A stretch of DNA of 64,000 nucleotides from Flavobacteriales bacterium (lineage in GTDB: Bacteria > Bacteroidota > Bacteroidia > Flavobacteriales_E > Vicingaceae), in the NCBI GenBank assembly GCA_020853105.1, contig JADYZM010000025.1, forward strand, positions 83,985-147,984. The letters are read 5' to 3'. The translations under genes and the position numbers were made by a program. The notes below the pieces were generated by a model that searched no databases, was not told the origin of the DNA, and worked only from the letters and a program-made list of their open reading frames with translations. This document shows, piece by piece, positions 52,047 through 60,979 of the stretch. Each line of letters opens with the position of its first letter. Within the stretch, counting starts at the first letter, position 1.

Positions 52047-55000
52047 ATGCCAGAAACAAATAACATAAATGTAGATATACTTGATGAATTAATCATTGGA
52101 AGAGTAGAACCTCAAATCTATGCTTTTACAACCGAAACAATACCGAATTATCTAAAAGTTGGCGATACCTACCGACCAATTGAAATGCGATTGAATGAAT
52201 GGCGTAAACACTTCCCTAACCTTGAAAAAAAGTTTGAAGATGTTGCAAAAGTTGATGACGAAACTTTTTTTAGAGATTATGCAGTTCATTTTTTTCTTGA
52301 AAACGAATTAAAAAGAAGTCGATTAAAGCCTAACGCTTTAAAAGGAATCCCATACTACTCAAATGAGTTTTTTGAAAACGCAACAGAGGAAGACCTGCAA
52401 GAAGCGATAGAAGACATAAAAAGCGGACATCAAAACAACGAATCAAAATATCAATATTATCGCTTTGACGAAAGTCATATTCCAATTACCCATACGTACA
52501 CAAGAATAGAAGAATATCCACTAAGACCCAATCAACAAAAAACTGTAGATAATTTTCGAAAAGCTTTAAATAAAGGCAGAACAAATTTGCTGATGTATGC
52601 GGTAATGCGTTTTGGTAAATCATTTACCTCAATGTCTTGTGCTGTTGAAATGGGTGCTAATTTGGTAGTTGTTGTTTCTGCAAAAGCTGATGTTAAAGAA
52701 GAATGGAAAAGAACTGTTGAAAGCCATTTGAAATTTGACGGTTATTGTTTTTTAGACAGCACTTCTCTCTTAGCAAACGAAACTATTATAGCTGAAAAGC
52801 AAAAAGCGGAAGAAAAAATCGTTTTGTTTCTATCCTTACAAGACTTGCAAGGTGAAGAAATCAAAACCAAACACAAAGAAGTTTTTGAAAATCAAATTGA
52901 CTTATTGCTAATTGATGAAACCCATTTTGGAGCAAGAGCAGCTGAGTATGGTAAAGTCTTAAAAGATGAAAATTTAAGTGCCAAAGAAATAAAAAGCGAG
53001 TTAAAGCTGAATGCCAATACTTTAGACGATATAGAAATTACCAATAAAGTTTTTAATGCGAAAATTCGCATTCATCTTTCTGGAACTCCTTATCGTATTT
53101 TGATGAATAGCGAGTTTACAAGTGATGACATTATTGCGTTCTATCAATTCACAAATATTGCAGAAGACCAAGAACAATGGGATTTAGAAAATCTAAATAA
53201 AGATGAAATCAAAGAATGGGATAATCCTTATTATGGCTTTCCTCAAATGATTCGTTTTGCATTTAATCCCAATGAATCCTCACGTAAAAAAATGGAAGAA
53301 ATGAAAAAGAAAGGTGTAACCTATGCTTTTTCAGAACTTTTTAGACCACAATCAATCACTAAAGACACTGATACAAATCTTCATCAAAAGTTTATTCACG
53401 AAAAGGAAATTCTTGACTTACTAAAAGTCATTGACGGTTCAGAAACAGATGAAAATTTATTGAGTTTCTTAGATTACGACAAAATAAAAGAGGGCAAAAT
53501 CTGCCGTCATATCGTTTGTGTTTTGCCTTACAGAGCATCTTGTGACGCATTGGAGGAATTAATCAAGAACAACAAGTTTAAACATCTTAGCAATTACGAA
53601 ATCATAAATATCTCTGGAGTTGAGAACGAAAAAAACTTCAAAGACACACAAGCAGTTCAAGCCAAAATTAAAAAATGTGAAAGTGAGAATGTAAAAACAA
53701 TCACATTGACAGTAAACAGAATGCTTACAGGTAGTACCGTTCCTGAATGGGACACTATGCTGTACCTAAAAGATACAGCTTCACCACAAGAATACGATCA
53801 GGCAATTTTTCGTTTACAAAATCAGTTCATAAAAATATTCAAAGAGCCGAATGGTGATGTGGTCAAATTCAATATGAAACCACAAACTTTGTTAGTTGAT
53901 TTTAACCCAAACAGAATGTTCCAAATGCAGGAACATAAATCACAGATTTACAATGTAAATACTGAATCTAACGGAAACAGCAAGTTAGAGGACAGAATCC
54001 GAAAAGAACTTGAAATATCCCCTATAATTGTTTTGCATAACAATAAAATTGTACAGATAGAGCCATCTGATATTTTGGATGCTGTTCGTAAATATTCAAG
54101 TAGTAGAAGTGTATTTGATGAAGCTACAACTATTTCAATTGATTATTCTTTGTTGGATATTGAAGCCATCAAAGCTGAAATTGAAAGACAAGGAAAAATT
54201 GGTTCTCGTCAAGGATTAGAAATTCCACTAGCAAAAGGCGAAGGAGACGAAATTGATATAGATGATACTTCCGATAATGATGAGGACGAAAATGAAGAAA
54301 ATGCAAAATCAAAAGATGATGAAGCAGTAAGTGATTACAAAGGTCAATTTGCTATGTATTATGCAAGGATTTTATTCTTTGCATTTTTGACAGATTCAAG
54401 AGTTAAATCTTTACAAGAAACCATTAACCACATCAAAGGGAATGCTGATAATTTGCGAATAGCTTCAAATTTGAGCCTTGAAATCACCATACTTGATTTG
54501 TTTCAAAAGCACATCAACCCATTTATTTTAAGCGAACTAGATTATAAAATTCACAACATTAATTCATTAGCCAACGATAAGGCAATTTCTCCAATAGAAA
54601 GAGCGAGTAATGCAATGAAAAAATTCGGTCGTCTTTCGGAATGGGAAGTAGTTACTCCTGAAAATGTAACCGATAGAATTCTTAATTCCTTACCCAATAA
54701 TGCCATTTCTGACTCATCTTTAATCTTAGACATTGCTTCGAAACAAGGGGAATTTGTATATGCTGTGTATAGAAAATTCGGAAAGAAAATAGCAAGTAAT
54801 TTTTATTCTATCCCTACATCTAAACTTACTTATGAGTTTACACGGAAAGTTTACAATCTTTTAGAATTAGATATCACCCTAGTCGAACAACATTTTACAT
54901 CTTTAGATTTAATCAAAGAGAATGATTTGATAGAAGATGAAACCATTAAAATAAACAACAAGAAAATGAAATTTAATGTAATCGTTGGCAATCCACCTTA

Positions 55001-56000
55001 TCAACAAAAAGAGGGCGGTGCTAACAGCAATACTGCTTTGCCAATTTATAACCTCTTTGTGAAAATCGCTAAAAAGCAAAATCCTGAATATATATCTTTA
55101 ATTATGCCAACCAGATGGTATGCAGGAGGAAGGGGATTAGACGATTTTAGAGATGAAATGTTGAATGATGTTCATATTTCAGAATTGCACGATTTTCTTA
55201 ATCCAGAATTACTTTTTCAAAACATTAATAATAGAGGTGGAATTTGTCATTTCTTATGGGAAAAGGAATATGATAATACAAAGAATTTGACAAAAGTCTT
55301 TACTTATAATGAGGACTTGACCCCTAGTGTTAAAAAAAGAAGTTTGAAAACCCAAAATTCGGATATACTAATCCGCCATAATATTGGTGTTTCAATAATC
55401 GACAAAGTGAACAAAAGCCAAAATTTTGAAACTTTATCAAAATATATTTCTGCTGCAAAAGCATTCGGTTTTAGAACATACTTTATAAAAGATGAAAAAT
55501 TCCGGTCAAGTCCAAAGAATCTTAAAAAACCGATAATTTGTTATGGTAGAGCGAAATCAGTTGGGTATGTTGAAAAATCCGAAGTTTTATCTAATAAAAA
55601 CTGGATTGATGTTTGGAAAGTTTATGTTCCAGAATCAAACAATATCGGCACCGAATTAAATGATGATAATCAAAATTCTTTTGTTGGAGAACCTGATACA
55701 GTTTGTACGGAAACCTATTTAGTAGTTGGAGCTGAATTATCCTTAGATAAAATATCAAGTAAAAATCTGTCAAATTATTTGCGAACAAGTTTCGCTAGGT
55801 TTATGCATAGCTTGGCAAAAATAAGTCAACACGGCACTTCTAAAACTTATCAATTTGTTCCACTTCAAAATTTTAAATCTGACTCTGACATTGACTGGAG
55901 TAAATCAATACAAGAGATTGACAAACAATTGTATTCAAAATACAAATTAACAGTTGAAGAAATTGAGTTTATAGAAAGTATGATAAAACCAATGGCTTAG
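52047..56000 (+). CDS. GIY-YIG / SF2 helicase / Eco57I-type methyltransferase fusion (restriction-modification enzyme)
   Basis: 1317 residues. N-terminal GIY-YIG-like domain: IYAF (24-27), LKVG (36-39), then TYRPIEMRLNEW with the Arg expected in the nuclease. Superfamily 2 helicase: atypical Walker A MRFGKS with Lys191, motif II DETH at 290-293, motif III SGTPYR, motif VI QAIFRLQNQ. An acidic linker follows (~735-770). Methyltransferase: motif I LILDIASKQGEF (~892), motif IV NPPY with Asn982, and a C-terminal target-recognition part. Such single chains cut or translocate DNA and methylate adenine at the same site. The cut may be made by the GIY-YIG domain; I do not see a PD-(D/E)XK motif. Confidence 0.8.
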   Translation: MPETNNINVDILDELIIGRVEPQIYAFTTETIPNYLKVGDTYRPIEMRLNEWRKHFPNLEKKFEDVAKVDDETFFRDYAVHFFLENELKRSRLKPNALKGIPYYSNEFFENATEEDLQEAIEDIKSGHQNNESKYQYYRFDESHIPITHTYTRIEEYPLRPNQQKTVDNFRKALNKGRTNLLMYAVMRFGKSFTSMSCAVEMGANLVVVVSAKADVKEEWKRTVESHLKFDGYCFLDSTSLLANETIIAEKQKAEEKIVLFLSLQDLQGEEIKTKHKEVFENQIDLLLIDETHFGARAAEYGKVLKDENLSAKEIKSELKLNANTLDDIEITNKVFNAKIRIHLSGTPYRILMNSEFTSDDIIAFYQFTNIAEDQEQWDLENLNKDEIKEWDNPYYGFPQMIRFAFNPNESSRKKMEEMKKKGVTYAFSELFRPQSITKDTDTNLHQKFIHEKEILDLLKVIDGSETDENLLSFLDYDKIKEGKICRHIVCVLPYRASCDALEELIKNNKFKHLSNYEIINISGVENEKNFKDTQAVQAKIKKCESENVKTITLTVNRMLTGSTVPEWDTMLYLKDTASPQEYDQAIFRLQNQFIKIFKEPNGDVVKFNMKPQTLLVDFNPNRMFQMQEHKSQIYNVNTESNGNSKLEDRIRKELEISPIIVLHNNKIVQIEPSDILDAVRKYSSSRSVFDEATTISIDYSLLDIEAIKAEIERQGKIGSRQGLEIPLAKGEGDEIDIDDTSDNDEDENEENAKSKDDEAVSDYKGQFAMYYARILFFAFLTDSRVKSLQETINHIKGNADNLRIASNLSLEITILDLFQKHINPFILSELDYKIHNINSLANDKAISPIERASNAMKKFGRLSEWEVVTPENVTDRILNSLPNNAISDSSLILDIASKQGEFVYAVYRKFGKKIASNFYSIPTSKLTYEFTRKVYNLLELDITLVEQHFTSLDLIKENDLIEDETIKINNKKMKFNVIVGNPPYQQKEGGANSNTALPIYNLFVKIAKKQNPEYISLIMPTRWYAGGRGLDDFRDEMLNDVHISELHDFLNPELLFQNINNRGGICHFLWEKEYDNTKNLTKVFTYNEDLTPSVKKRSLKTQNSDILIRHNIGVSIIDKVNKSQNFETLSKYISAAKAFGFRTYFIKDEKFRSSPKNLKKPIICYGRAKSVGYVEKSEVLSNKNWIDVWKVYVPESNNIGTELNDDNQNSFVGEPDTVCTETYLVVGAELSLDKISSKNLSNYLRTSFARFMHSLAKISQHGTSKTYQFVPLQNFKSDSDIDWSKSIQEIDKQLYSKYKLTVEEIEFIESMIKPMA

Positions 56001-56043
56001 TAAATTAAAGGAAAATGAATAATAATTTTAAAGCGTTTTAGAT

Positions 56044-57330
56044 ATGGCAGAAGAAGTAGTAGAAAACTGGACACACATTTTAATTAATGGAAAATCTAAA
56101 AAGCTTGAGGTTAAGGTTAAACCATCCGACTTTAATAAAGGAAGACTTGAAAATCTTTCTGAAATTCGACCTTTCAACAATAAGGATTCAGAAGGTAATG
56201 AAATTAAACCAACTGCTGAAATTGCAAATTTTGAAAAACGAAAATTTTACAAAGCATTTTTTCAAAAACCATTTAAGAATTTAGTACTTCTATCTGGAGC
56301 AGGGTCGTCTATGGATGTAGGCGGTAAATCAATGTATCAATTATGGATTATTGCAGAAAGAAAATTCCACTTTGAAGAAAAAGAGTCAAAAATTGAAAAT
56401 AGCGATTTCAAAGATTTATGTTCTACAATAAATTTTGACTATGAATCGAAAAATCTTGAAGCCTTATTATCACATATTGAAGGAGTTATTAAGTTTTCAG
56501 GTGATACAGAAATAGAACTTAAAGAGAGTAAAAAAAATCTCTCTGAAATCAAAAAAATAATTTTTGAAACAATAAAAGAGGAATGCACAATTGATACGCC
56601 ACCCAAAGAAGCATTTCCACATAAAGTATTACTTGAGAAAATATTACAACGTAAACAAACCAGTCCAAGAGTTAAGGTGTTTACCTTGAATTATGATTTA
56701 CTTTTTGAAGATGCTGCTACAGAGGCAAATGCAATTGTTATTGATGGTTTTTCATATACTTTTCCGAGGACATTTAGCGGTAGATATTTTGATTACGATA
56801 TTGTACAAAGAGAGGGAAGTAAACTAAAAGAGGAAGATAATTTCATACAGCGTGTTTTCCATTTGCACAAATTGCACGGTTCTATTAATTGGGAACGAAA
56901 CAAAGAAAAAGGGAGTGTTGAAATTAAAGAATTTCCCAAAGAACCATTAATGGTTTACCCAAGAGAAGCCAAATATGAAGATTCTTATGAACAACCATTC
57001 TTTGAAATGATGGCACGCTTTCAAAGAAATCTAAGGCTAAATGATGACACTTTATTGGTTTGCTTAGGTTACAGTTTTAATGACAAACACATTAATGCAG
57101 CTATTGAAGAAGCATTTAATCAAAACCCAAGTTTTAGAATGGCAGTAATTGACCCATTTTTTGATAATCCAAATGGCTCGAAATTATTAATAGAACTTAA
57201 AAAAACAGCATTAGAATCTGAGAGAATTTTAATGGTTTCAGAAACATTCACAGACTTTGCTAGTCATTTTCCTGAAATACAAACTTATGATGACATAAAA
57301 CAAGTAACCATAAATTCAAAAAATGACTAA
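56044..57330 (+). CDS. SIR2-domain defence protein
   Basis: 428 residues. SIR2-like fold: GAGSS at 85-89, LNYD with Asn216, HKLHG with His278 as the catalytic histidine, and LGYSFNDKHINAAIEEAF, a SIR2_2-type end. About 75 residues precede the first motif and have no recognised domain. SIR2 proteins of this kind hydrolyse NAD+ during phage infection. It overlaps the HerA gene by 8 bases; SIR2-HerA pairs are a known antiphage system (Nezha). Start chosen at the first ATG, after a 43-base gap. Confidence 0.88.
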   Translation: MAEEVVENWTHILINGKSKKLEVKVKPSDFNKGRLENLSEIRPFNNKDSEGNEIKPTAEIANFEKRKFYKAFFQKPFKNLVLLSGAGSSMDVGGKSMYQLWIIAERKFHFEEKESKIENSDFKDLCSTINFDYESKNLEALLSHIEGVIKFSGDTEIELKESKKNLSEIKKIIFETIKEECTIDTPPKEAFPHKVLLEKILQRKQTSPRVKVFTLNYDLLFEDAATEANAIVIDGFSYTFPRTFSGRYFDYDIVQREGSKLKEEDNFIQRVFHLHKLHGSINWERNKEKGSVEIKEFPKEPLMVYPREAKYEDSYEQPFFEMMARFQRNLRLNDDTLLVCLGYSFNDKHINAAIEEAFNQNPSFRMAVIDPFFDNPNGSKLLIELKKTALESERILMVSETFTDFASHFPEIQTYDDIKQVTINSKND

Positions 57331-59104
57331 AATCAGTCCTTTCAAGCACGAATATTTTCTTGGTTATATCAATCAGGTGCTACCGCAATTTGTAAAAGTT
57401 CATTTTCCATCTTCGGTATTGTTGAATGGTTTTACGCATTTTGGCAAAGAGTTTAACGGTGGCTTGGTGGGTAGTTTTGTGGTAATTGAAGGCGATAAGT
57501 ATGGTTTTTTAGGAAGAATTACAGAATTATCATTACCCGAATCTGAAAGACTTTCTTTGAATGAGAAAGCATTTCAAACAAGTGATTTTCATCCCACAGG
57601 AAAAATTGAAATCCTTTTGTCTTTTGATTTATACAACCCTTTTGACGTAAAGAAAGGTTTAACAGCCTATCCTAACATTGGAGCAAAAGTATTTGTAAGT
57701 TCAGGAGAATTAGTACAGGAATATATGTCAAGATTTGGTGTGAGAAATGGTGAGGCAAGTAGAGAGCCAACCGAACTTGGCTGCTTAGTTTCAAGTCCAG
57801 AAACAAAAGTCAAAGTAAATTTACAGTCTATTTTTGGACGTCATTGTGCTGTTGTGGGTACAACAGGTGGAGGAAAAAGTTACACAGTAAGTAAGCTCAT
57901 AGAATCCCTAATTGCTACCGATAACAAAGCTATTTTGATAGATGCAACTGGGGAGTATTCAAATTATGCTAATCCTGATGAATGTCTTGTGAGTACGTTA
58001 GGTATAGATTCTCATTTTCATTATACTAATCTTTCTGTTTCTGATTTATTTGTAATGTTTAGACCTTCAGGTCAAGTTCAACAACCTCTTTTACTCGAAG
58101 CAATAAACTCTTTGAAACTTGTTACAATTTTAGAGAGGGAAAAATCAAAATTCAATTTAACAACAATAGAGGGTTCTGAATCTGTTCTTTACAATTTTAT
58201 TGGTAAAAATTCAGAAAGTCTATCTGTAGAAATTAAAGATGGGTGTCTTATAAAACAAGGAAAACCCACTAACCCCTTTAATCGCTTATGTTCAATGTAT
58301 TCATCTGAACTAAATGATTTCAATAAAACAAACTTCAATATTAAAAATTTGACTAAACAAATAAATAACGAATGCTTTCAAATATGGGGAGATAAATGGG
58401 ATAATAGTATTGACAAGAAAAATCAAGGGAACGCTTCAAGTTTAATATTAAGAATTTTTCAAGCCCTAAGTGAACCAGAATTTAAAAAAGTTTTCGGTTT
58501 TGATAATGTTGAGAGAAAAGACATTCTTCAAGAAATTCAAAACTTTATAAATCCAGAAAATAAACCCAATCTTTTAAGAATTGCATTTGATAAAGTTCCA
58601 TATTCTTTTCAAATAAGGGAAATAGTCGCAAATGCTTTAGGTTCCTCTTTATTAAAATTGGCAAGAATTGGAACTTTTAATAGCAAAATAGACTTAAGAA
58701 ACAAACCTTTAGTCTTGATGATTGATGAAGCACATCAATTTGTAAATAAGTCTGTTAAAGATGAGTACTTTGAAAGCACAAGATTAGACGCTTTCGATTC
58801 AATAGCCAAGGAATGTAGAAAACACGGATTGTTCCTTTGTATAGCAACGCAAATGCCTAGAGATATTCCAAGTGGAACACTAAGTCAAATGGGCACATTT
58901 ATAGTTCATAGACTTATTAACCACAACGACAAAGAAGCAGTAAGTAATGCTTGTAGTTCAGCAAATAAAAACACATTGGATTTTTTACCGATTCTTGGAG
59001 AGGGCGAAGCTATTTTAACAGGTGTAGATTTTCCAATGCCAATCATAATGAAGTTTGACAAACCTACAATAGAACCAGATTCAAGTACACCGAAATTAAA
59101 CTAA
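57323..59104 (+). CDS. HerA-like ATPase (DUF87), partner of SIR2
   Basis: 593 residues. N-terminal HAS-barrel-like part (GYINQVLPQFVKVHFPSS, GSFVVIEGDKYGFLGRI), then the FtsK/HerA motor: Walker A GTTGGGKS with Lys185, Walker B VLMIDEAHQ with Asp468-Glu469 and IATQMPRDIPSGTLSQMGTF, which carries the sensor. HerA forms hexameric rings on DNA. With SIR2 it makes the known SIR2-HerA complex. A 485-bp region with hairpin B and the palindrome follows before the next gene. Confidence 0.9.
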   Translation: MTKISPFKHEYFLGYINQVLPQFVKVHFPSSVLLNGFTHFGKEFNGGLVGSFVVIEGDKYGFLGRITELSLPESERLSLNEKAFQTSDFHPTGKIEILLSFDLYNPFDVKKGLTAYPNIGAKVFVSSGELVQEYMSRFGVRNGEASREPTELGCLVSSPETKVKVNLQSIFGRHCAVVGTTGGGKSYTVSKLIESLIATDNKAILIDATGEYSNYANPDECLVSTLGIDSHFHYTNLSVSDLFVMFRPSGQVQQPLLLEAINSLKLVTILEREKSKFNLTTIEGSESVLYNFIGKNSESLSVEIKDGCLIKQGKPTNPFNRLCSMYSSELNDFNKTNFNIKNLTKQINNECFQIWGDKWDNSIDKKNQGNASSLILRIFQALSEPEFKKVFGFDNVERKDILQEIQNFINPENKPNLLRIAFDKVPYSFQIREIVANALGSSLLKLARIGTFNSKIDLRNKPLVLMIDEAHQFVNKSVKDEYFESTRLDAFDSIAKECRKHGLFLCIATQMPRDIPSGTLSQMGTFIVHRLINHNDKEAVSNACSSANKNTLDFLPILGEGEAILTGVDFPMPIIMKFDKPTIEPDSSTPKLN

Positions 59105-59134
59105 TAAAGAATGACAGAAACTATGCCCACGCTA

Positions 59135-59202
59135 AAAGCCATACACATTTGCAATTCGCACCAGCCAACACACCGCCAAAAATTGCAAAAGAGTATGTCT
59201 TT
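59135..59202 (+). repeat. Conserved-loop hairpin B
   Basis: CATAC (59140-59144) pairs with GTATG (59193-59197); internal loop ACA (59145-59147)/AGA (59190-59192); then nine perfect pairs TTTGCAATT/AATTGCAAA and a ~24-base loop. Same plan as hairpin A, with changed but still pairing outer and inner stems. Confidence 0.8.
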
Positions 59203-59241
59203 GCCAACGCTGACCGACAAACAGGACGAAAAGAACACCGA

Positions 59242-59378
59242 AGCGATAACAGCGGTTTTGCAAAAGTGGCGGTACAGTGCTTCGTATGACAGTGAAGTAG
59301 TTAATCAAAATTTAGTGCTTCGATTGAAGTTTAGTGGTGAAAATCGCCACCTTCGCAAAGCCGCGGCCCGTTATGCAC
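59242..59378. repeat. attC-like imperfect palindrome 1 (end of cassette 1)
   Basis: Outer ends AGCGATAAC (59242-59250) and GTTATGCAC (59370-59378); inner arms GCGGTTTTGC (59252-59261) and GCAAAGCCGC (59355-59364), 10 pairs with one T-G; deeper arms GTGGCG (59266-59271) and CGCCAC (59345-59350); a ~70-base apical part with small hairpins. Spacers between ends and arms are 1 base (left) and 5 bases (right). It resembles integron attC sites in plan, but the ends do not fit GTTRRRY. Confidence 0.75.
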
Positions 59379-59551
59379 AAGCGTAGGGCGACAGTGCTAC
59401 CATCAACGGACAGGACAAAAACCGAACTTCTTGCAATCACGAGAGCAATGTTTCTTAATAGCGACAAAGACCAAGCCCACCCACCACCCAAAGTTTTCAA
59501 AATGTTGAAAAGTTCTTCTAAAATTTCAAAGCAACTTTGATTTTTGTTTTG

Positions 59552-59576
59552 TAATTTTGACACGAATAGTCAAAAT
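59552..59576 (+). promoter_or_regulatory. -7 element overlapped by an inverted-repeat operator
   Basis: TAATTTTG (59552-59559) is an exact TAnnTTTG, 30 bases from the ATG. ATTTTGAC (59554-59561) and GTCAAAAT (59569-59576) form a perfect 8-bp inverted repeat with a 7-base spacer over the -7 element and the expected start point, as expected for autoregulation by the XRE protein. Confidence 0.65.
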
Positions 59577-59589
59577 AAATTTATTCAAA

Positions 59590-59883
59590 ATGGAAAGTTT
59601 GGGTGACACAATAAGAAAACTACGAGAAAGCAAGGAATTGCCCTTGCGAACAGTTTCTGCATTTCTTGACATTGACCAAGCTATTTTGAGCAAAATTGAA
59701 CGTGGACAACGAAAAGCAACACGGGAACAAGTTGTAAAACTTGCCGAGTATTTTAAAGTAAAACAAAACGACTTGTTAGTGGCGTGGCTTTCTGACAAAT
59801 TGGTTTACGAAGTGCAAAACGAAGATTTTGCATTGAAAGCATTGCAAGTTGCGGAAAAGAAAGTTAAAGTAAGACATAAATAA
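59590..59883 (+). CDS. XRE-family helix-turn-helix regulator
   Basis: 97 residues from the ATG at 59590; a longer frame starting at 59557 is inside the operator and is rejected. HTH domain at 1-60: LGDTIRKLRESKELPLRTV, FLDIDQAILSKIERGQRKA, then EQVVKLAEYFKVKQNDLLVAW, and a short helical tail. Such proteins accompany restriction-modification operons. It ends right at the start of the first TIR gene and is the likely repressor of the whole six-gene operon. Confidence 0.88.
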   Translation: MESLGDTIRKLRESKELPLRTVSAFLDIDQAILSKIERGQRKATREQVVKLAEYFKVKQNDLLVAWLSDKLVYEVQNEDFALKALQVAEKKVKVRHK

Positions 59884-60426
59884 ATGGCGATTGAGAAAAA
59901 AATAAGAAACTGTTTTGTGAGTTATCATCACGAAAATGACCAAAAATATTTGGCAAAACTTCGTAGTGTAATTACGAATATGAGGGTTGCTGACTATTCA
60001 TTGAAAGACGACATCGGACATTTGACAGATGAAACCATATACAAAAAAGTTCGTGAAAAGATGCGAAACTGTTCTGTTACCGTTGTTCTTATTGGCTCAC
60101 GAACAGGACACCGAAAATGGATTGATTGGGAAATTTGGGCTTCATTGCGAGGTTATACGCATCCTTATGACCCTTTAAAGTCGTTCAAACCTAACGGACT
60201 TTTGGCAATCTATTTGCCAACGTCTTCCCATTCCGTTCCCGACAGACTGCAAGATAATATTGACTCAAAATATGCAGTAAGTATGAAATGGGAAAACCTT
60301 GAACGTGATTTTGAAAGCAAGGTAAATTATGCCTATTGGAACAGAACAAATAATGCTTACAAAATTGATAATTCAAGGGAACGACAAGAAAGTAATTACA
60401 GTAATTTTTTAGGATTTAGAATTTAA
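59884..60426 (+). CDS. TIR-like (ThsB/MTH538-type) protein, copy 1
   Basis: 180 residues. Starts with CFVSYHHENDQ (10-20), the first strand and loop of MTH538-like TIR domains; then VTVVLIGSRTGHRKWIDWEI, where Glu83 in DWE is the probable catalytic Glu. Then a strand GLLAIYLP and a helical end. In Thoeris systems ThsB proteins of this type sense phage and make a cyclic ADP-ribose-type signal. Whether this one signals or is itself an NADase is unknown. It lies on the tail of the XRE gene and 4 bases before copy 2. Confidence 0.82.
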   Translation: MAIEKKIRNCFVSYHHENDQKYLAKLRSVITNMRVADYSLKDDIGHLTDETIYKKVREKMRNCSVTVVLIGSRTGHRKWIDWEIWASLRGYTHPYDPLKSFKPNGLLAIYLPTSSHSVPDRLQDNIDSKYAVSMKWENLERDFESKVNYAYWNRTNNAYKIDNSRERQESNYSNFLGFRI

Positions 60427-60430
60427 AACT

Positions 60431-60979
60431 ATGGCAAACAATATTCACAAAGTTTTCGTCAGTTATCATCACACACACCCTGACCAAACATACAGAAACC
60501 AATTTGAACAATTATTTGCTAATGCCTACGGCATTATGGTTAGTAAGTCAGTACAAATTGGTGACATTAACCCGAATATACAAACCGACACAATTCGTCA
60601 GAAAATTCGTGATGAATATTTGAGAGATTCAACTGTTACAGTCGTCCTCATTGGACAAGAAACGTGGCAAAGAAAGCACGTTGATTGGGAAATTAGTTCA
60701 AGTATTAGACATACACAGTACAATTCAAGGTCGGGACTATTAGGAATATTACTTCCCAATCACCCAAACTTTGGAAGTGATAAATATAATCCGCACATTA
60801 TTCCACCGAGATTATACGATAATATCAAATGTGGATTTGCTCAATTATACGATTGGAATACAAATCCATACACAGTTCAACAATGGATACACAAGGCATT
60901 TGAGGACAGAAATAAAATAAATCCCGATAATTCGTATCCGCATTTTGTGAACAACCGCACAGGCAACCAATGGCAATAA
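60431..60979 (+). CDS. TIR-like (ThsB/MTH538-type) protein, copy 2
   Basis: 182 residues, paralogous to the gene before. Starts VFVSYHHTHPDQ, then VTVVLIGQETWQRKHVDWEI with Glu87, then GLLGILLP and a helical end. The two copies share the DWE site and the VTVVLIG strand but differ elsewhere (for example the 20-residue insertion GDINPNIQTDTIRQ region), so they may recognise different triggers. It overlaps the membrane-protein gene by 10 bases if the latter starts at its first ATG. Confidence 0.82.
   Translation: MANNIHKVFVSYHHTHPDQTYRNQFEQLFANAYGIMVSKSVQIGDINPNIQTDTIRQKIRDEYLRDSTVTVVLIGQETWQRKHVDWEISSSIRHTQYNSRSGLLGILLPNHPNFGSDKYNPHIIPPRLYDNIKCGFAQLYDWNTNPYTVQQWIHKAFEDRNKINPDNSYPHFVNNRTGNQWQ

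Larger units (their letters stand above)
50659..59370 (+). mobile_element. Defence cassette 1 (putative, 8.7 kb)
   Basis: Unit defined by the GTTATCGCT junction on the left and the palindrome 59242-59378 on the right; its left-end palindrome bases match its own beginning over 9 bp. Contents, all on the plus strand: XRE regulator, small RM accessory protein, GIY-YIG/helicase/methyltransferase fusion, SIR2 and HerA. No integrase is present. The boundaries are inferred from sequence complementarity only. Confidence 0.5.
59105..59589. other. Cassette 1/2 boundary region (485 bp)
   Basis: No coding sequence is supported. It contains hairpin B (59135-59202), TTTGCCAACGC, the palindrome 59242-59378, a ~170-bp spacer without recognised features, and the XRE promoter/operator (59552-59576). 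Confidence 0.7.

Noticed and set aside
59111..59386. 91-residue frame between HerA and the XRE gene
   Set aside because: It runs through hairpin B and most of the palindrome, has no family pattern, and its composition follows the structured repeats.
59312..59798. Two minus-strand frames over the palindrome and the XRE gene
   Set aside because: They overlap the palindrome and the clearly coding XRE gene on the other strand.
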